A DNA stretch of 64,000 nucleotides from the NCBI GenBank assembly GCA_951230915.1, contig OX579642.1, positions 11,966,001-12,030,000 of the forward strand, written 5' to 3'. The stretch comes from Antitrichia curtipendula (taxonomy: Eukaryota; Streptophyta; Bryopsida; Hypnales; Leucodontaceae). Numbering within the stretch: the stretch's first letter is position 1; every line of letters starts with the position of its first letter. The notes beneath the pieces were generated by a model. It saw nothing but the letters and a program-made list of their open reading frames with translations, ran no database searches and was not told the DNA's origin. Shown here piece by piece: positions 22,951-33,922 of the stretch. The position numbers and the translations under genes are program-made.

Positions 22951-24399
22951 TCTGATGCACCAGAATAGATTGAGCGGATCCTTGAGCAATTACAACTTGC
23001 AGGAATAATATAGCCCTCTACCATCCCTCGCTCCAATCACACTTGGAAACTTGGGACCCTACTTCCATACTACATTTCAGGCCATGTATTTGCATCAATA
23101 TGGCATCTGCACCAATTGCTAGGCACCACCACCACTTGCTACTCTCAAAACAACCACGTGAAGCCATACTCAATCAAGGTCCAACAATAAGATTTTTGAC
23201 AATCTGTTGTCCTACATCCATAAAAAAGCTCACTATTGTTGAGTAGCCAGGTGCATTTTTCAAGTGGTTGTTCTAGAAGTGGATGTTGCAAGGGTGACAA
23301 TGGAGAGAAAAAAACTGCAAGGGCCTACCAAGAGCCATTGAGGCTGCCTTCAATGTTCCTAGGTGGCCATGTTTTTATACAATGTTATGTTGACTTCTAG
23401 GATGCCCTATCACTAAGGTTGAGGCACTAAGCTTTGTTTAGAAATTTGTTCCAACGTAGGTTGACAATATTGCAATTGTTCAGGTTGGGTAGTGGGCGTG
23501 GTTGACAATTGGTGCCTCAACCTTGTTGTTACCACATGGGGAACATATTGAGAAGCACATGCTTCGTCGCTTATAACAACGGTTGGGCCTCTACCAAGAT
23601 GTTGCTCTCTCGTCCATACGCGTTTGTGTACTCATGCTCATAATTAAAAGGAGCTCACTGGGAACTCTTTCATTTGTAGTGTGGGACTTGTTGGAATTCG
23701 AAGCGCTGAATTAATGACATTGCTTGCTTCTGTTATAGCTTTTGCGGTGTTGTTCGAAGATTGTCAATAAATTGGGTGATTGATGGCTGCTTTATATGCT
23801 AGGCAATTGGGGGGTAGATGGAGATTTCAAGTGCAATTTGTATTTCTAGGTACAGTACCAAATTGTTTACAAGTTTCTCGCTGAGATTGTTGAGCATGCA
23901 CGCACTTGTTCCCGGATTCTCCTTTTTTGGATTGTAGAGTGGATAGGTAGGTGGGTGGAAATTCCATGGCTTGCGTGGAATATATCTCCTAACTACTTGC
24001 TGCAAGAGTTTTAACTTGAACTTGGAGTTTCTATAAAAATTTGAACCAACTAGCTTCTGGTCTTTGTGTCATGGGCTTCATTTTTTTTTGGATGTTTCAA
24101 TCGCTATATATATACTTTCTTGATCTGCACTTGTACATGAAGTGGGTTTGGATATATTGATTTTGGATCATTACCGCCGTTGGTGTCATGTTTTACAGAA
24201 GTTGTAAAACATCTCTCAATGAGTTCTTGTTAGTACAACTCTCTTGAAGCCTAAAATTTGTACGTTGTGGGTATAGTGAGAGGTGAAGCTAGTGAATTTT
24301 AAGAACATGGGCATTTATAAACAACTTCAAACTCTAAATGAATGCAAACAGAGGCTATTTTTGTTGAAAGAGTTGTACTAAGGCTTGTATTCTTGTGCA
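22951..24399. other. Spacer, nothing recognised
   Basis: Some of this may extend the decayed repeat on its left side (about 22951-23520), but no motif is recognisable. The open frame at 23043-23246 looks incidental. Confidence 0.35.
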
Positions 24400-25576
24400 A
24401 TGGACAAATCAAGTAGCTCAAGCAAACTTGCATTTGAAACCAAACATGAGATCACTACTATTTCACCACCAGTATTTTGTGACCCTTGTGAGTGCTCCAT
24501 GGAGTAGATGGAGGGTGGAAGCTTTGCCAGCTGTCTTCAAAAAAGTATTGAAAAGTCCAAAAGTCATTGGACCCAAGTGGTAGAGATTGATTTTGACAAT
24601 GAAGTGGCACAAGTGAGCAACGTGGAGTTTTTTTGGACTTTGCAAAGGCATTCCACATGGGGTACTTTCTTCATAACATTTGATGAAGGTGAAGGGAGTT
24701 ATGATTTGGTAATGGGCAAGAAGTTTGCAGAGGGTGGGCAAGCAAAGATTTTTGAAGTACAAATAGTGGAATGGTCAAAGACAACAAGATAGGGTTCAAA
24801 GGTATTTGACTCAATTTATCCTAAGGGTGTTCAAAAAATGGACTTTCTTGCAAAATTTGCAAGCACAGTGGCCACAAGGAATGTTGCATTTCCATGCAAA
24901 GAAAACCAAATGCAAAAGGCTTAGATTACCACAACCACTAATATTCTACACTAATATTGTGGGCGGAACCTTGTTGGAAGATGGCCGGTGGTTCGCTTTT
25001 TTAATGGTGAAAGAAGAAGGAGATCTACGGAGTTTCATAGACCACCAAATATTGACAAGGACAAAGGACAAACGGGCTATTTTCAAAAAAAGATGTTGAA
25101 TTCATTATGTATGAAATTGCACATAGGATGAATCAATTGCACAATAGTAGCATTGTTCATAGAGACATCAAAGCTTCAAACATATTAATCTCAAGGAATC
25201 GGATTTGTTATATAGCAGACTTTGAATGTTTTGTTGGAGTTATTGGAATAGGACTTTTTAGAGCCCTTGGAATATTGGAAGCTTACAAGCATGGGAATGT
25301 GACTACAAATCTAGAGTTATTTACTAAAGTAGTGGATGTTTACAATTATGGAATGACTTGCTAAGAAATCTTTACAAGCAAACTTCCATTTGATTCGAAG
25401 GTCATTTGTAGAATGACTATGATCTTGTACTCAAAGGCCAAAGGCCAGAGTTACCAAAATATGTTGATGATTAGATTTGCAAGTTATTGAAACAATGTTG
25501 GCAGAAAAATCCTATCTCTCGACTAACATTTAGAGAAATATTGAAAGTACTTATAGCTAAGTCAACAACATTTTGA
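24400..25576 (+). pseudogene. Serine/threonine protein kinase, multiply broken
   Basis: Similarity to a plant kinase family runs without introns from an ATG at 24400 to a TGA at 25574. Visible parts are KKFAEGGQAKIFEVQ (glycine-rich loop region), then a hinge segment LEDGRWFAFLMVKEEGDLRSF, the catalytic loop HRDIKASNIL, IADFE where active kinases have DFG, VGVIGIGLFRA in place of a VGTGFFRAPE-type activation segment, and an end with LLKQCWQKNP. Lesions: TAG at 24505, a frame change near 24795, another near the A-run at 25085-25092, TAA at 25362, a frame change near 25405 and TAG near 25472. The lack of introns could mean a retrocopy or an intronless family. It cannot make a functional kinase. 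Confidence 0.8.
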
Positions 25577-26166
25577 AATTGAGAATCATTCTTAGATGGA
25601 GAAGAAATAGATTTATAAATTAGTATTGTTTTGGAAATGGATTTCTAGAAATTAGTAATGTTTTGGAAACGAATTCCCAAATGGCAAAGTTGAGAAGATC
25701 ACTAAGGATGGTGAAACTACAAATGATGTCATGTGTAGGAGGAAATACATCTTGCTAGATTGTATAATTATTTAGTAGTAGAATAGAGTAGGATGAAGCA
25801 TAGAAGAGGATAAATAGAATCATGCAATAGAAAAAGACAAATATAATAATATACAAAAAAATCAATGAAATTTCTAAATTTCCAAAATTTTGGATGGTAC
25901 ATTGATTTCCAAGAATGAAGGATGTCGTATTTAATGTCTAATTACTACATTTTATAGTTTGATGAGTTACAACTCAATTTTTAAAAGATAAGAAAGGTGA
26001 TTTTTGGAGTTGAAAAATTCTGGTGGATTTAAACAATTTGGATTTGAATTTGGTAAAATTCAAAGAGATTTGTATCAAATGCTTCTACTAGAGATTGCTT
26101 GTGCAGTTTTTAGATATGTTTGACACCCAAGCCACTTTAGTGTTGAGAATATACTCAATTGAACTT
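25577..26166. other. AT-rich spacer, nothing recognised
   Basis: Low-complexity AT-rich sequence following the kinase pseudogene. Confidence 0.35.
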
Positions 26167-26308
26167 AGAGCTTCCCAACAACAGCTCAGTAAATTGGCCT
26201 AGCCAAACAAATCAATGGAGGACCTTTACTATTAGCCTTGTGTCAAAGATTCTTTGCCATTGATTTGTTTGGCCGAGCTAGTTTGCTAAGTTGTTGTAGG
26301 GAAGCTCT
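26167..26308. repeat. Imperfect foldback, miRNA-precursor-like
   Basis: Left arm AGAGCTTCCCAACAAC through CCAAACAAATCAATGG (26167-26219) faces the right arm CCATTGATTTGTTTGG through AGGGAAGCTCT (26259-26308). About four fifths of some 52 positions pair, with the mismatches scattered, and the loop is about 40 bases. The shape fits a plant miRNA precursor or a small MITE. I do not recognise a known miRNA in it. Confidence 0.65.
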
Positions 26309-27289
26309 TAAGTAGTTAAGTAGGTAGCTAATTGCAAGTGTCTCCAATTAATTTGTAATTTCTTCTCATTTAATAACTTGCAATGAACAATAATGAGAAA
26401 ATTTCTTAGGTAAGTATTGTTTTTTTCTCTTCAAAGCTTTAGTAATATTATGACTTTTTATTTTAAATCCTTAATATAATTGATAGGTAAAATTCATAAG
26501 TATTTTGATATGAACAAAAACATTTTTTTTACAGATTTAGTCTTTTAAAAAATAATTGGTAATTTAATGAAATTCTTAAGATTTTTTAATGCGTAATGTA
26601 AAGAAGAACTAATGCCATCACTTTATATATTAGAATAATTTGAAATGTTTATCAAAAGTAAAGGTAAGAATGGAATAACAAAAAAAAATTAGATTCAAAT
26701 TCAGTAAAAATTAAAAAAAAACTAAACATCCATTCAATTGAATGGAATCAATGGATAGTACACAATATTACGTAGATTTAAAATTTTAACTTGCACACGT
26801 AAGATAGAACAATAATGGAATGATTAATGACCTCATTAGAAACTTTCAACTTTTTAGTATAAAATCATTGTAAGAATTGATGTTTTAGGCCTTCTATGTT
26901 AGAAAATATTGTGATTGCTTTAGGTGAGTAGGATGAGCATTATAGATTCAGATTTTGTTGGTTTAGAGGTAGTCTAGAAACTCTTTCAGGCCATGATGCA
27001 TTGAATGCTTAAAATTTTTATAGCAAATTCATATTTTGTTGGAAAAATATAATTTCAATTGCTCTCCCTATTTCTCACACTTGCCTATATGTGGGAACTT
27101 AAAAAAAAAAATTAGCAATGGCATGAGACCAAACTCCTAATTTTGGCCATGATGGACTATTTTACCTTACAACTTGCAATAATTCATAGACTTATTGGAA
27201 TTTCTGGAATTCCATTTATTAGGTTTTATTTTCTTAGATTACTCCCTACATTTCTTCCATGTTGTAGAATCCGAAAATTTATTCAAAAT
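26309..27289. other. AT-rich spacer, nothing recognised
   Basis: About 1 kb of AT-rich sequence without gene or defined repeat. Confidence 0.35.
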
Positions 27290-28316
27290 ACTTGTCCCCA
27301 AAGAAGGCTAAAGTCTTCATGTATATTTATTGTTGTGTCCTTTGGACAGACACTATAGCATCAACTCTTTGGTTTCTAAATCCGAGTTTCCAAATCCTAT
27401 CTACAACCGCATTTACATTGCAAAAAATTGTTAAAAGTTGGTTGGAGTGGACAGAGCATCAAAGCCTCATAGTCACACCATTCTTGTTTTTTTAATGAAG
27501 TGCTATAGAAGTTCTTTGTTTAACTTGATGAAGTACATTGTTCCAAAATTTTAGAGTGAATATCTCCACTAATTGTAAGTTGGATGTGCCTAAACCGAGG
27601 TCTAAACTTTAAAATGTAGGCTTTCCTATCCCATCCCAAAGGTAAAGTTTTGTCTTTCAAAATTGCTAGAAAAAAACATTTATGTCCTATAAATTGTGCA
27701 TTTTAGTCATTATGTTGAAAATGGATTGAGAGCATATGATAAAATTTTAATAAAAAAAACACTTTCACATTCATCTTTAAAAAGAATTATAAAGTGAAAG
27801 GTGGTACTCAATGAAAAAAATACTAAACCACTAATAACTTTTATGAAAAAATAGAGAATTATTAATCTAGATGGTGAAATGTTCCAATAAACCATCCATA
27901 TCTTTTATTTTTGCTTACATTTGAAACTTTTCAAAATTTAATGCAAAAGAAGACTTTATATGTTTTTTCTACCTCTATTGCTTACAAAATAAAACTCCTC
28001 ATAAATTTCACCTCATTATTCAAAATTGAATGGTCAAAATATTTTTTAGTGGGTATCAATCTATGCAATGCAACAAAATTAAATAATATTTTTTAGAACA
28101 TATTTTTTGTTGTCTGGTTTGACATAGAAATCTAAAGAACCCTTTTAATTTTTGCAATGTTTTTTGGAATGATATGAAACAAAGCTTAACGCATATATTA
28201 GAATGACTAGCATCCATCTTAAAAAAATTATACAAATATTCCAAATTATAAAGTCAACAGAGCCTATCCAAGTTCTCAAAGAAACAAAGTGGGCGCTTTA
28301 GTTCATTAGGAGTTAA
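27290..28316 (+). repeat. Diverged interspersed repeat, copy 1 (partner 38475-39308)
   Basis: Blocks shared in order with 38475-39308 on the same strand include a segment around TCTTCATNTATATTTATT (27315 and 38498), one around CTCCACTAATTG against CCCCACTACTTG (27561 and 38589), and ATTGCTTACAAAATAAAACTCC against ATTGCTTGCAAAATAAAAACCC. The right end TTAGGAGTTAA recalls the end of the TTAA elements, so this may be an old, eroded relative. Confidence 0.5.
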
Positions 28317-28739
28317 ATCAAGACTAAAATTAAAAAATGTGTTGAAAATTACAATTAAATTTGAAAAAGGGCATTTAGATTTTAGATGCAACCACCTTCA
28401 AGGATCAAGGCATGTCCCATTTTCATTCAACTTTATAAATTGTAAACTTTCAAAGCAATGTACCTTGCTTTGTATCTATTAAATTTGTCTTACTAGACAC
28501 CACAACATTTGTCTTGCATAGCATCTTAGACATAGACATGAGCTCTTGTCTATCTAATAACCAAATTTTTAGAATATTCTTAGAATATTTGAAAATATTT
28601 AAACTTATTGTAGATAGATTTAGATCCTATTTGGGAATTTCTAAATCAATAGTAAAGTTTGTTCCAAGGGAGGTTTTTTAAATAGGCTTACTTCTACAAC
28701 GACAAAAGACAACTAAATAAGAAATAAAATACTGAGAAA
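28317..28739. other. AT-rich spacer, nothing recognised
   Basis: No gene or structured repeat was seen. Confidence 0.3.
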
Positions 28740-31450
28740 GGCATACTTCCAACTTGGATTAATTTAATTCCTCACGGTTTGCACAACCTAATTGCTAAAT
28801 TTATTAACACTCCATTCTTAAAACCACCAAGGAAAAATATCACCCAATTGGATTTGCTCTTTAATTCTCCAGTTGAATTCTTTCATCTTTCCCAAATCGG
28901 TCTTGACCAGTACTGGTTCGGTCTTGAACTCCCAATTCAGTCTTCAGTAGCTCCCAACTTAACTCCAATTAGGACATGTCACTTCTGACTGTTTCCTTGT
29001 CTCCAACTTGGCTTGCAGTTGAGTCTTCTCTCACCAACTTGGTATTTATATCTCTCCAATTCTTTTTGTACTTTTCTTATATCCAATTACTTAAAATCTC
29101 TTCTCATTCCAGATCAATTACAAACTCTCAAAATACCAATTTGGACAACATTCAACCATGAATACTTCTGGCTACAAATTGGACTTTGTTGTTATCACTA
29201 CACTCCGACAATTCCTATTCGGCTTAACACTTGAACTTCTTAGGCCGAATTGGAAACAACACATAAATCATGAACACATACACACATGCCAAACATACAT
29301 GGAACACCAATTCGTTTTAATCCATTTTTATTTTGCTGAATTGGTGACATATCACCATTAACCCCTAAAGGACAAACCTACAGAATTTGGCAACATAAAA
29401 AAATTGGGCAGGTACATGTGGCCAGAGATTTACAAGTTTGAGGCTGAAATTTTAATAGAAGTTGTGGACGAGGAGTACCTTTCATTTGAACTAAATTTTA
29501 TGACATTTGGAAATACGAGTCAAAAGTTATGGCCTAATATGTTACTTTTTTTTCTCAGCCGGGCAGTTAGGGCAGATCAGAAAAAAATCACTTTTTTCAG
29601 AAACAAAAATTTGAAACTTGTTTTCTAGAGCTATCTATACGTGGAAAGCTTTTAATCATTCCATTTTGACCAATGAATCAAAAGTTATGAAGAGTTTTAG
29701 TTTGTGGGCAGTTTTGGAATCTCTACTCTAAAATAAACTTTGAAGTCTTTTATCTTACTCAATTTTCAATATTTTTTGAAAAAAATAAAATCATAGGATG
29801 TAGATTGTTTAATACAACATTTCAACCATTGGGATTGTCATTTTTCAATTTCATATCTAAATTCTTAACAATTAAGTATTTTGAATCATTATCTACTTCA
29901 TTCTACTTACTATTTTTTTCCTATATGTTGTACAATTCCAAATGATGTGAAATTTTTCAAGCATGTAGCCAACTTGTTTAGGAAAAAGAATCCAAAGAAG
30001 CACCACCATTTTGGACATTTTTTTTATAGAAAAGTGAGCTTTTGAAGTGCAGTTGCCCGGTTTTTTGCAGGGGTAAAAAACGATTTCAGTGATTTTGAAT
30101 GCTTATATCTTGCAATCCACGTGGTGAAAATTTCTGAATTTTTACCGCATATTCTCAAGTCAGCATACTACAAGATCCTACGGTTACATGAGTCAAAAAA
30201 AAGTTTTTTTCAAAAATTTGGTACTTGTACTAAAAACGGCAGTTCTTGAGCGTTTTTAGTGAAAACATAGTCACGGAACTTTAGGGGTTAAACAAAAAAT
30301 ATTATTGTTTGTAAACTAGCTGACTTGCTCCAGTTCACTCCTCCAAAATCAGCTCTTCACTCCGACTTGGACAGTAAAATTTCTACTTCCCATTCGCTCT
30401 CTATTCTCCAAAAATCTCCACCATAACAACAACCTATTAGGCTAGCATCACTATGCACAAATCCTAATAGGAGTTAACCTTCACACACAGCCATCTCCAC
30501 GATGCTGTTTCTCAAACATACACACCGATTTGGATCTCAAAACTCTATTGCTCCACCTCCGTATTCTCCAAATCGGGTCTTCACGACCACCGCTGCGGCC
30601 ACTTACTTAACCAATTCGGACCCACTCCGAATTACAAAAACATAACCACAAATTTAAGAACACACGGACCGATTAGGATCCTCTCTTTCTTCTCTCCACG
30701 AGAACACCGAAACTTCCTTCACCTGCAACTCCCGAATAGGACTTACACAGACATGATCCAACCCTGGATCACAGACACAATTCCCAACTGGGAAACACAC
30801 AAGCACACAATTGGCTTGACACTCATACAACCAAACATTCACACAACGAAAATCAAATACACAGCCACTCCGACTGGGACTCGCACTGGCATTCTCTCAA
30901 CAGTGGGTGCCTTCCAAATCGGAAAACTCAACCTTAAAACCCCGAGCCAGGCGGTTCCATAACCAACTTGGTAATCTCCAAAACTCACAAACTGCCGAAT
31001 TGAGACCTCAAACAATAACCGCAAAATAAACACCATATAACTCACAAATTGGCATTCTTCCATTACACAACCAACTCGGAGGATAAACAACCCTAACTGC
31101 CATACAGACAAAAACCCAAATTGGAAAATAACCACACTCCAAATCGGTGATACCAAGACAATCCCGACTTGGAATAACACACATGACATTCCGAATGGAA
31201 TCACCACTCTATCCAATTCGGATTTATGACTCCTACTTAGGCTGATTCCCACCAGCAGCTCCTGCTTGACCATTCCCATTTGGAAATAACACAAAAAATT
31301 GACTTCCCATTTGACTTATAAACATTCAAAATCACCAATTTGGAACAAAGATTAAGAAAAATACAACATAAAACACACAAAAACCATTATCAAAATTGCA
31401 AAAACAAATCCCAATAGGTCATTTACACTTATTATACAAGAATGTCTAGT
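28740..31450 (-). repeat. CCAANTTGG-rich tract, copy 1 (split by TTAA element copy B)
   Basis: Exact palindromic CCAANTTGG occurs at 28749, 29003, 29034, 29136, 30963, 31116 and 31334, and close variants (CCAAATCGG, CCAATTCGG, CCGAATTGG, CCAACTCGG) recur throughout at intervals of tens of bases. The segment is C-rich on this strand and interrupted by copy B at 29358-30291. It resembles, in inverted orientation, the tract at 46800-48510; the right end here (AAAAACAAATCCCAATAGG) matches the reverse complement of the sequence near 46730-46760. No reading frame with family similarity was found. Likely one transposable element family of unknown class. Confidence 0.6.
29358..30291 (-). mobile_element. 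TTAA-flanked non-autonomous element, copy B
   Basis: Begins TTAACCCCTAAAGGAC and ends CTTTAGGGGTTAA; 934 bases. It is the reverse-oriented close relative of copy C at 51299-52231: even chance peptide frames (starting MGRYMWPEIYKFEAE here and MGKYMWPEIYKFEAE there) are nearly the same, showing recent common origin. It lies within the CCAANTTGG tract and is therefore the younger insertion. Confidence 0.8.
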
Positions 31451-33029
31451 ATATTAGAAAAATGTCCAACAAGACACCATTCAATAGACGTCCTATACAA
31501 CCAACATAGTCCAAATCTTGTTCAACCAGACAACCTTGATATTCAACTTACAAATCTCAAGAATATACAATTGCAAATTGGATTCAGTAAATATAGTCAT
31601 GATGTTTTGAAATAGATCCTTCTTTTATTTTATAATATGAAAATGATATATGATATATTGTCTCGTATATTGTTGTTTAGTAGGATATCAAAAACATCAC
31701 ATTTAGAACCCTTTTTCTCCATGCAACTATAAAACATTCCATAAATTTCCATATGCAATTTTATTTTATTCTTATTCAATTCTTACAAATTGCAATGAAG
31801 AATTTAATTTAGGATTTTGTCTAATTTTCAAATTAGAATAGAAACTAGACTTGATAATATTCATTGAAAGTAGTTTAACTCAAATTAAAAATAAATAAAT
31901 AAATTTATGGCTAAAATTCATATCAAGAGAAAAAAGCAAAAATTGTCAAAAAGACACTATACATTACGATGAAAGACATTAAAAAATATCATTATAGATT
32001 TTCCATTTTCTTACGTATGAAAGACATTAAAAAATATCACTAAGAAGATACATTCAACATCATTCTTTGAAAATGAGTTCAAGGGGGGAAATATTTGGAT
32101 GAAAATACTTTTTTTTCCACCCTAGAGGCCACCTTGAAATCATCTAAACAACACAAAAGTTAACAATCATCCTCCCAGAGTTTTCAGGGTTAAGTTTGTT
32201 GGTGGAAAGACATTGACTGCGAAGTGTGATTGGTGAGGCTTTCCAATAATAATAATACTATACAGCTTGTCGAGAACTGCTGATGAAGAGTTACACTCCT
32301 ATAATAGGTTCAGCTACTGTTTTGTTATGTGATGAACAAAATTATTAATAATTATGATTGAAGAAAAATTGCGTACAAAACTTGGGAAACGTACTGCCAC
32401 AATCTTATCAATAATTCACATATGGTAGCAAAACTTCCGTACAAAACGTATTTGTAGCCAGAATATTCATAGCCCTAGAATAGCCCAAGAAATACTGCTC
32501 CCAAATTTTGAAAACCGACTGATCTGCATAGGCTGCTATCAGTTTTTCAATTTTCGGGTTTTTAACTACCAGTGGTCAGTGCTGTTCCCCTGAAAACATG
32601 AGAAAAAGAAAAAGAAAAGCACAGTACAGTTAAGGTAGCACTACGTAAATGCGTCACACTTTTTCAAGATTTGCATATCTTGAGGGTAGGGACAAAATTA
32701 GACAATGTGAGCTTGTTAGGAAATGGTTTAGGAAACCAACAAAATTCATTTTGTATTTTTCCAAGCTTGTATGAATATGATACAAATTTTCGAAAACAAG
32801 TGTGTAGACTCACCTACTATGGATACTAGACTAACACCAAAGTGGGCAAAGAAACACCCAAAAGCGACACACTCTAAGCTTGGATCACGCATGAGTGATT
32901 GGCCAATGCAAGACCCACGGACAACTTCTTAGAACCCCACCTAGCTACTTTGGATTCAATTGTGTTGGATTTAGGTTGTTTTGTAGATGTCGCTAAACAA
33001 TTGGTGTTGCATTTTGGTTACTTGCAATA
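31451..33029. other. AT-rich spacer with a short local duplication
   Basis: GAAAGACATTAAAAAATATCA occurs twice about 47 bases apart (near 31971 and 32018). No gene is recognised. The right part lies downstream of the minus-strand carbonic anhydrase gene. Confidence 0.4.
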
Positions 33030-33416
33030 GGGGTAGTCCTACCTTCTTCACCCAGCGTGTGGAGAATGGAGAATTGTCCCGTGGTGGCTTAGAGTTGGCT
33101 ATATGTTGGCAAAATATTCTTAGCTAACTTTTTCTTCCACACTCCTAGTCTCTACCTCCGGAGGTGTAGATTGGAAGTGTGGAAGACTTAGCCCACTAAA
33201 AATATTCACGCAACTTGTACCTCATTGGCTTTGTGAAGCAAGGCAACTACCTGGATTACTTGGATTCTCTTCAAATTTCATTCTTCACAGTCAACACATC
33301 AAAGAAGGGTGTCACACCTTCTTCACCCACCACAGCTTCTCATTGCCTCCTCCAAACCCTCACAACTTCTCAATCTCCATTCTCGGAGCACTGGGTGAAG
33401 AAGGTGTGACTACCAC
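33030..33416. mobile_element. MITE near the 3' end of the carbonic anhydrase gene
   Basis: The left end GGGGTAGTCCTACCTTCTTC and the right end read inwards, GTGGTAGTCACACCTTCTTC, are inverted repeats; similarity goes on through CACCCAG and GGAGAATGGAGA for about 45 bases. A TA lies directly outside both ends, fitting a two-base target duplication as in Tc1/mariner-type MITEs. 387 bases, no open frame of note. A relative is at about 45640-46110. Confidence 0.7.
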
Positions 33417-33922
33417 TAATGAGTCTGGAACTCTGCTCAAATGATGGTCTTTGCACTGTTTGCAGTAAACTTATTGACAGACATTGCTCGCATGCTGCTG
33501 TTTTGTTTTTGTTTTTTTAACACAAATAAAGGGTCATTGCTCGCATGTTTGACTCCGAAGGTTCGGCAACAGTGGATACAGTTCTATTAATGATTGACGC
33601 TGCTGGTAATACCTTCAATGAAAAAGTTTTACTGATGATCCCTGATCAACGCTTGATCTCCAGGGATTTCACAGAGCACTGTAATAGTAATTTAGTATAG
33701 ATATAATTGGGGAGTACGTTGACCGAATCTGATACCTGCTAACGTAGAAGTACCTAATTGTAACACAGAAAAAGCGGAATGAAAATTTCGGATCCAAATG
33801 AACAAGGCTCTCTGATGTATCGAAATTAGGTCAGGAGACCTTTACAGTGTTCAAAAAGAGCTGTCGTTACCTTAATTGTCATTTGAAGTGAAAGGAATCA
33901 CCCTCCTTCCACAATACTGTTA
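33417..33922. other. 3' flank of the carbonic anhydrase gene
   Basis: This contains the presumed 3' UTR of the minus-strand gene. No separate gene or defined repeat was found. Confidence 0.4.

Noticed and set aside
29404..29628. Frame MGRYMWPEIYKF, with a near-identical partner at 51922-52185 (minus strand)
   Set aside because: Likeness comes from the two TTAA elements being close copies. The frame is not kept in copies A, D and E and breaks apart towards its C-terminus.
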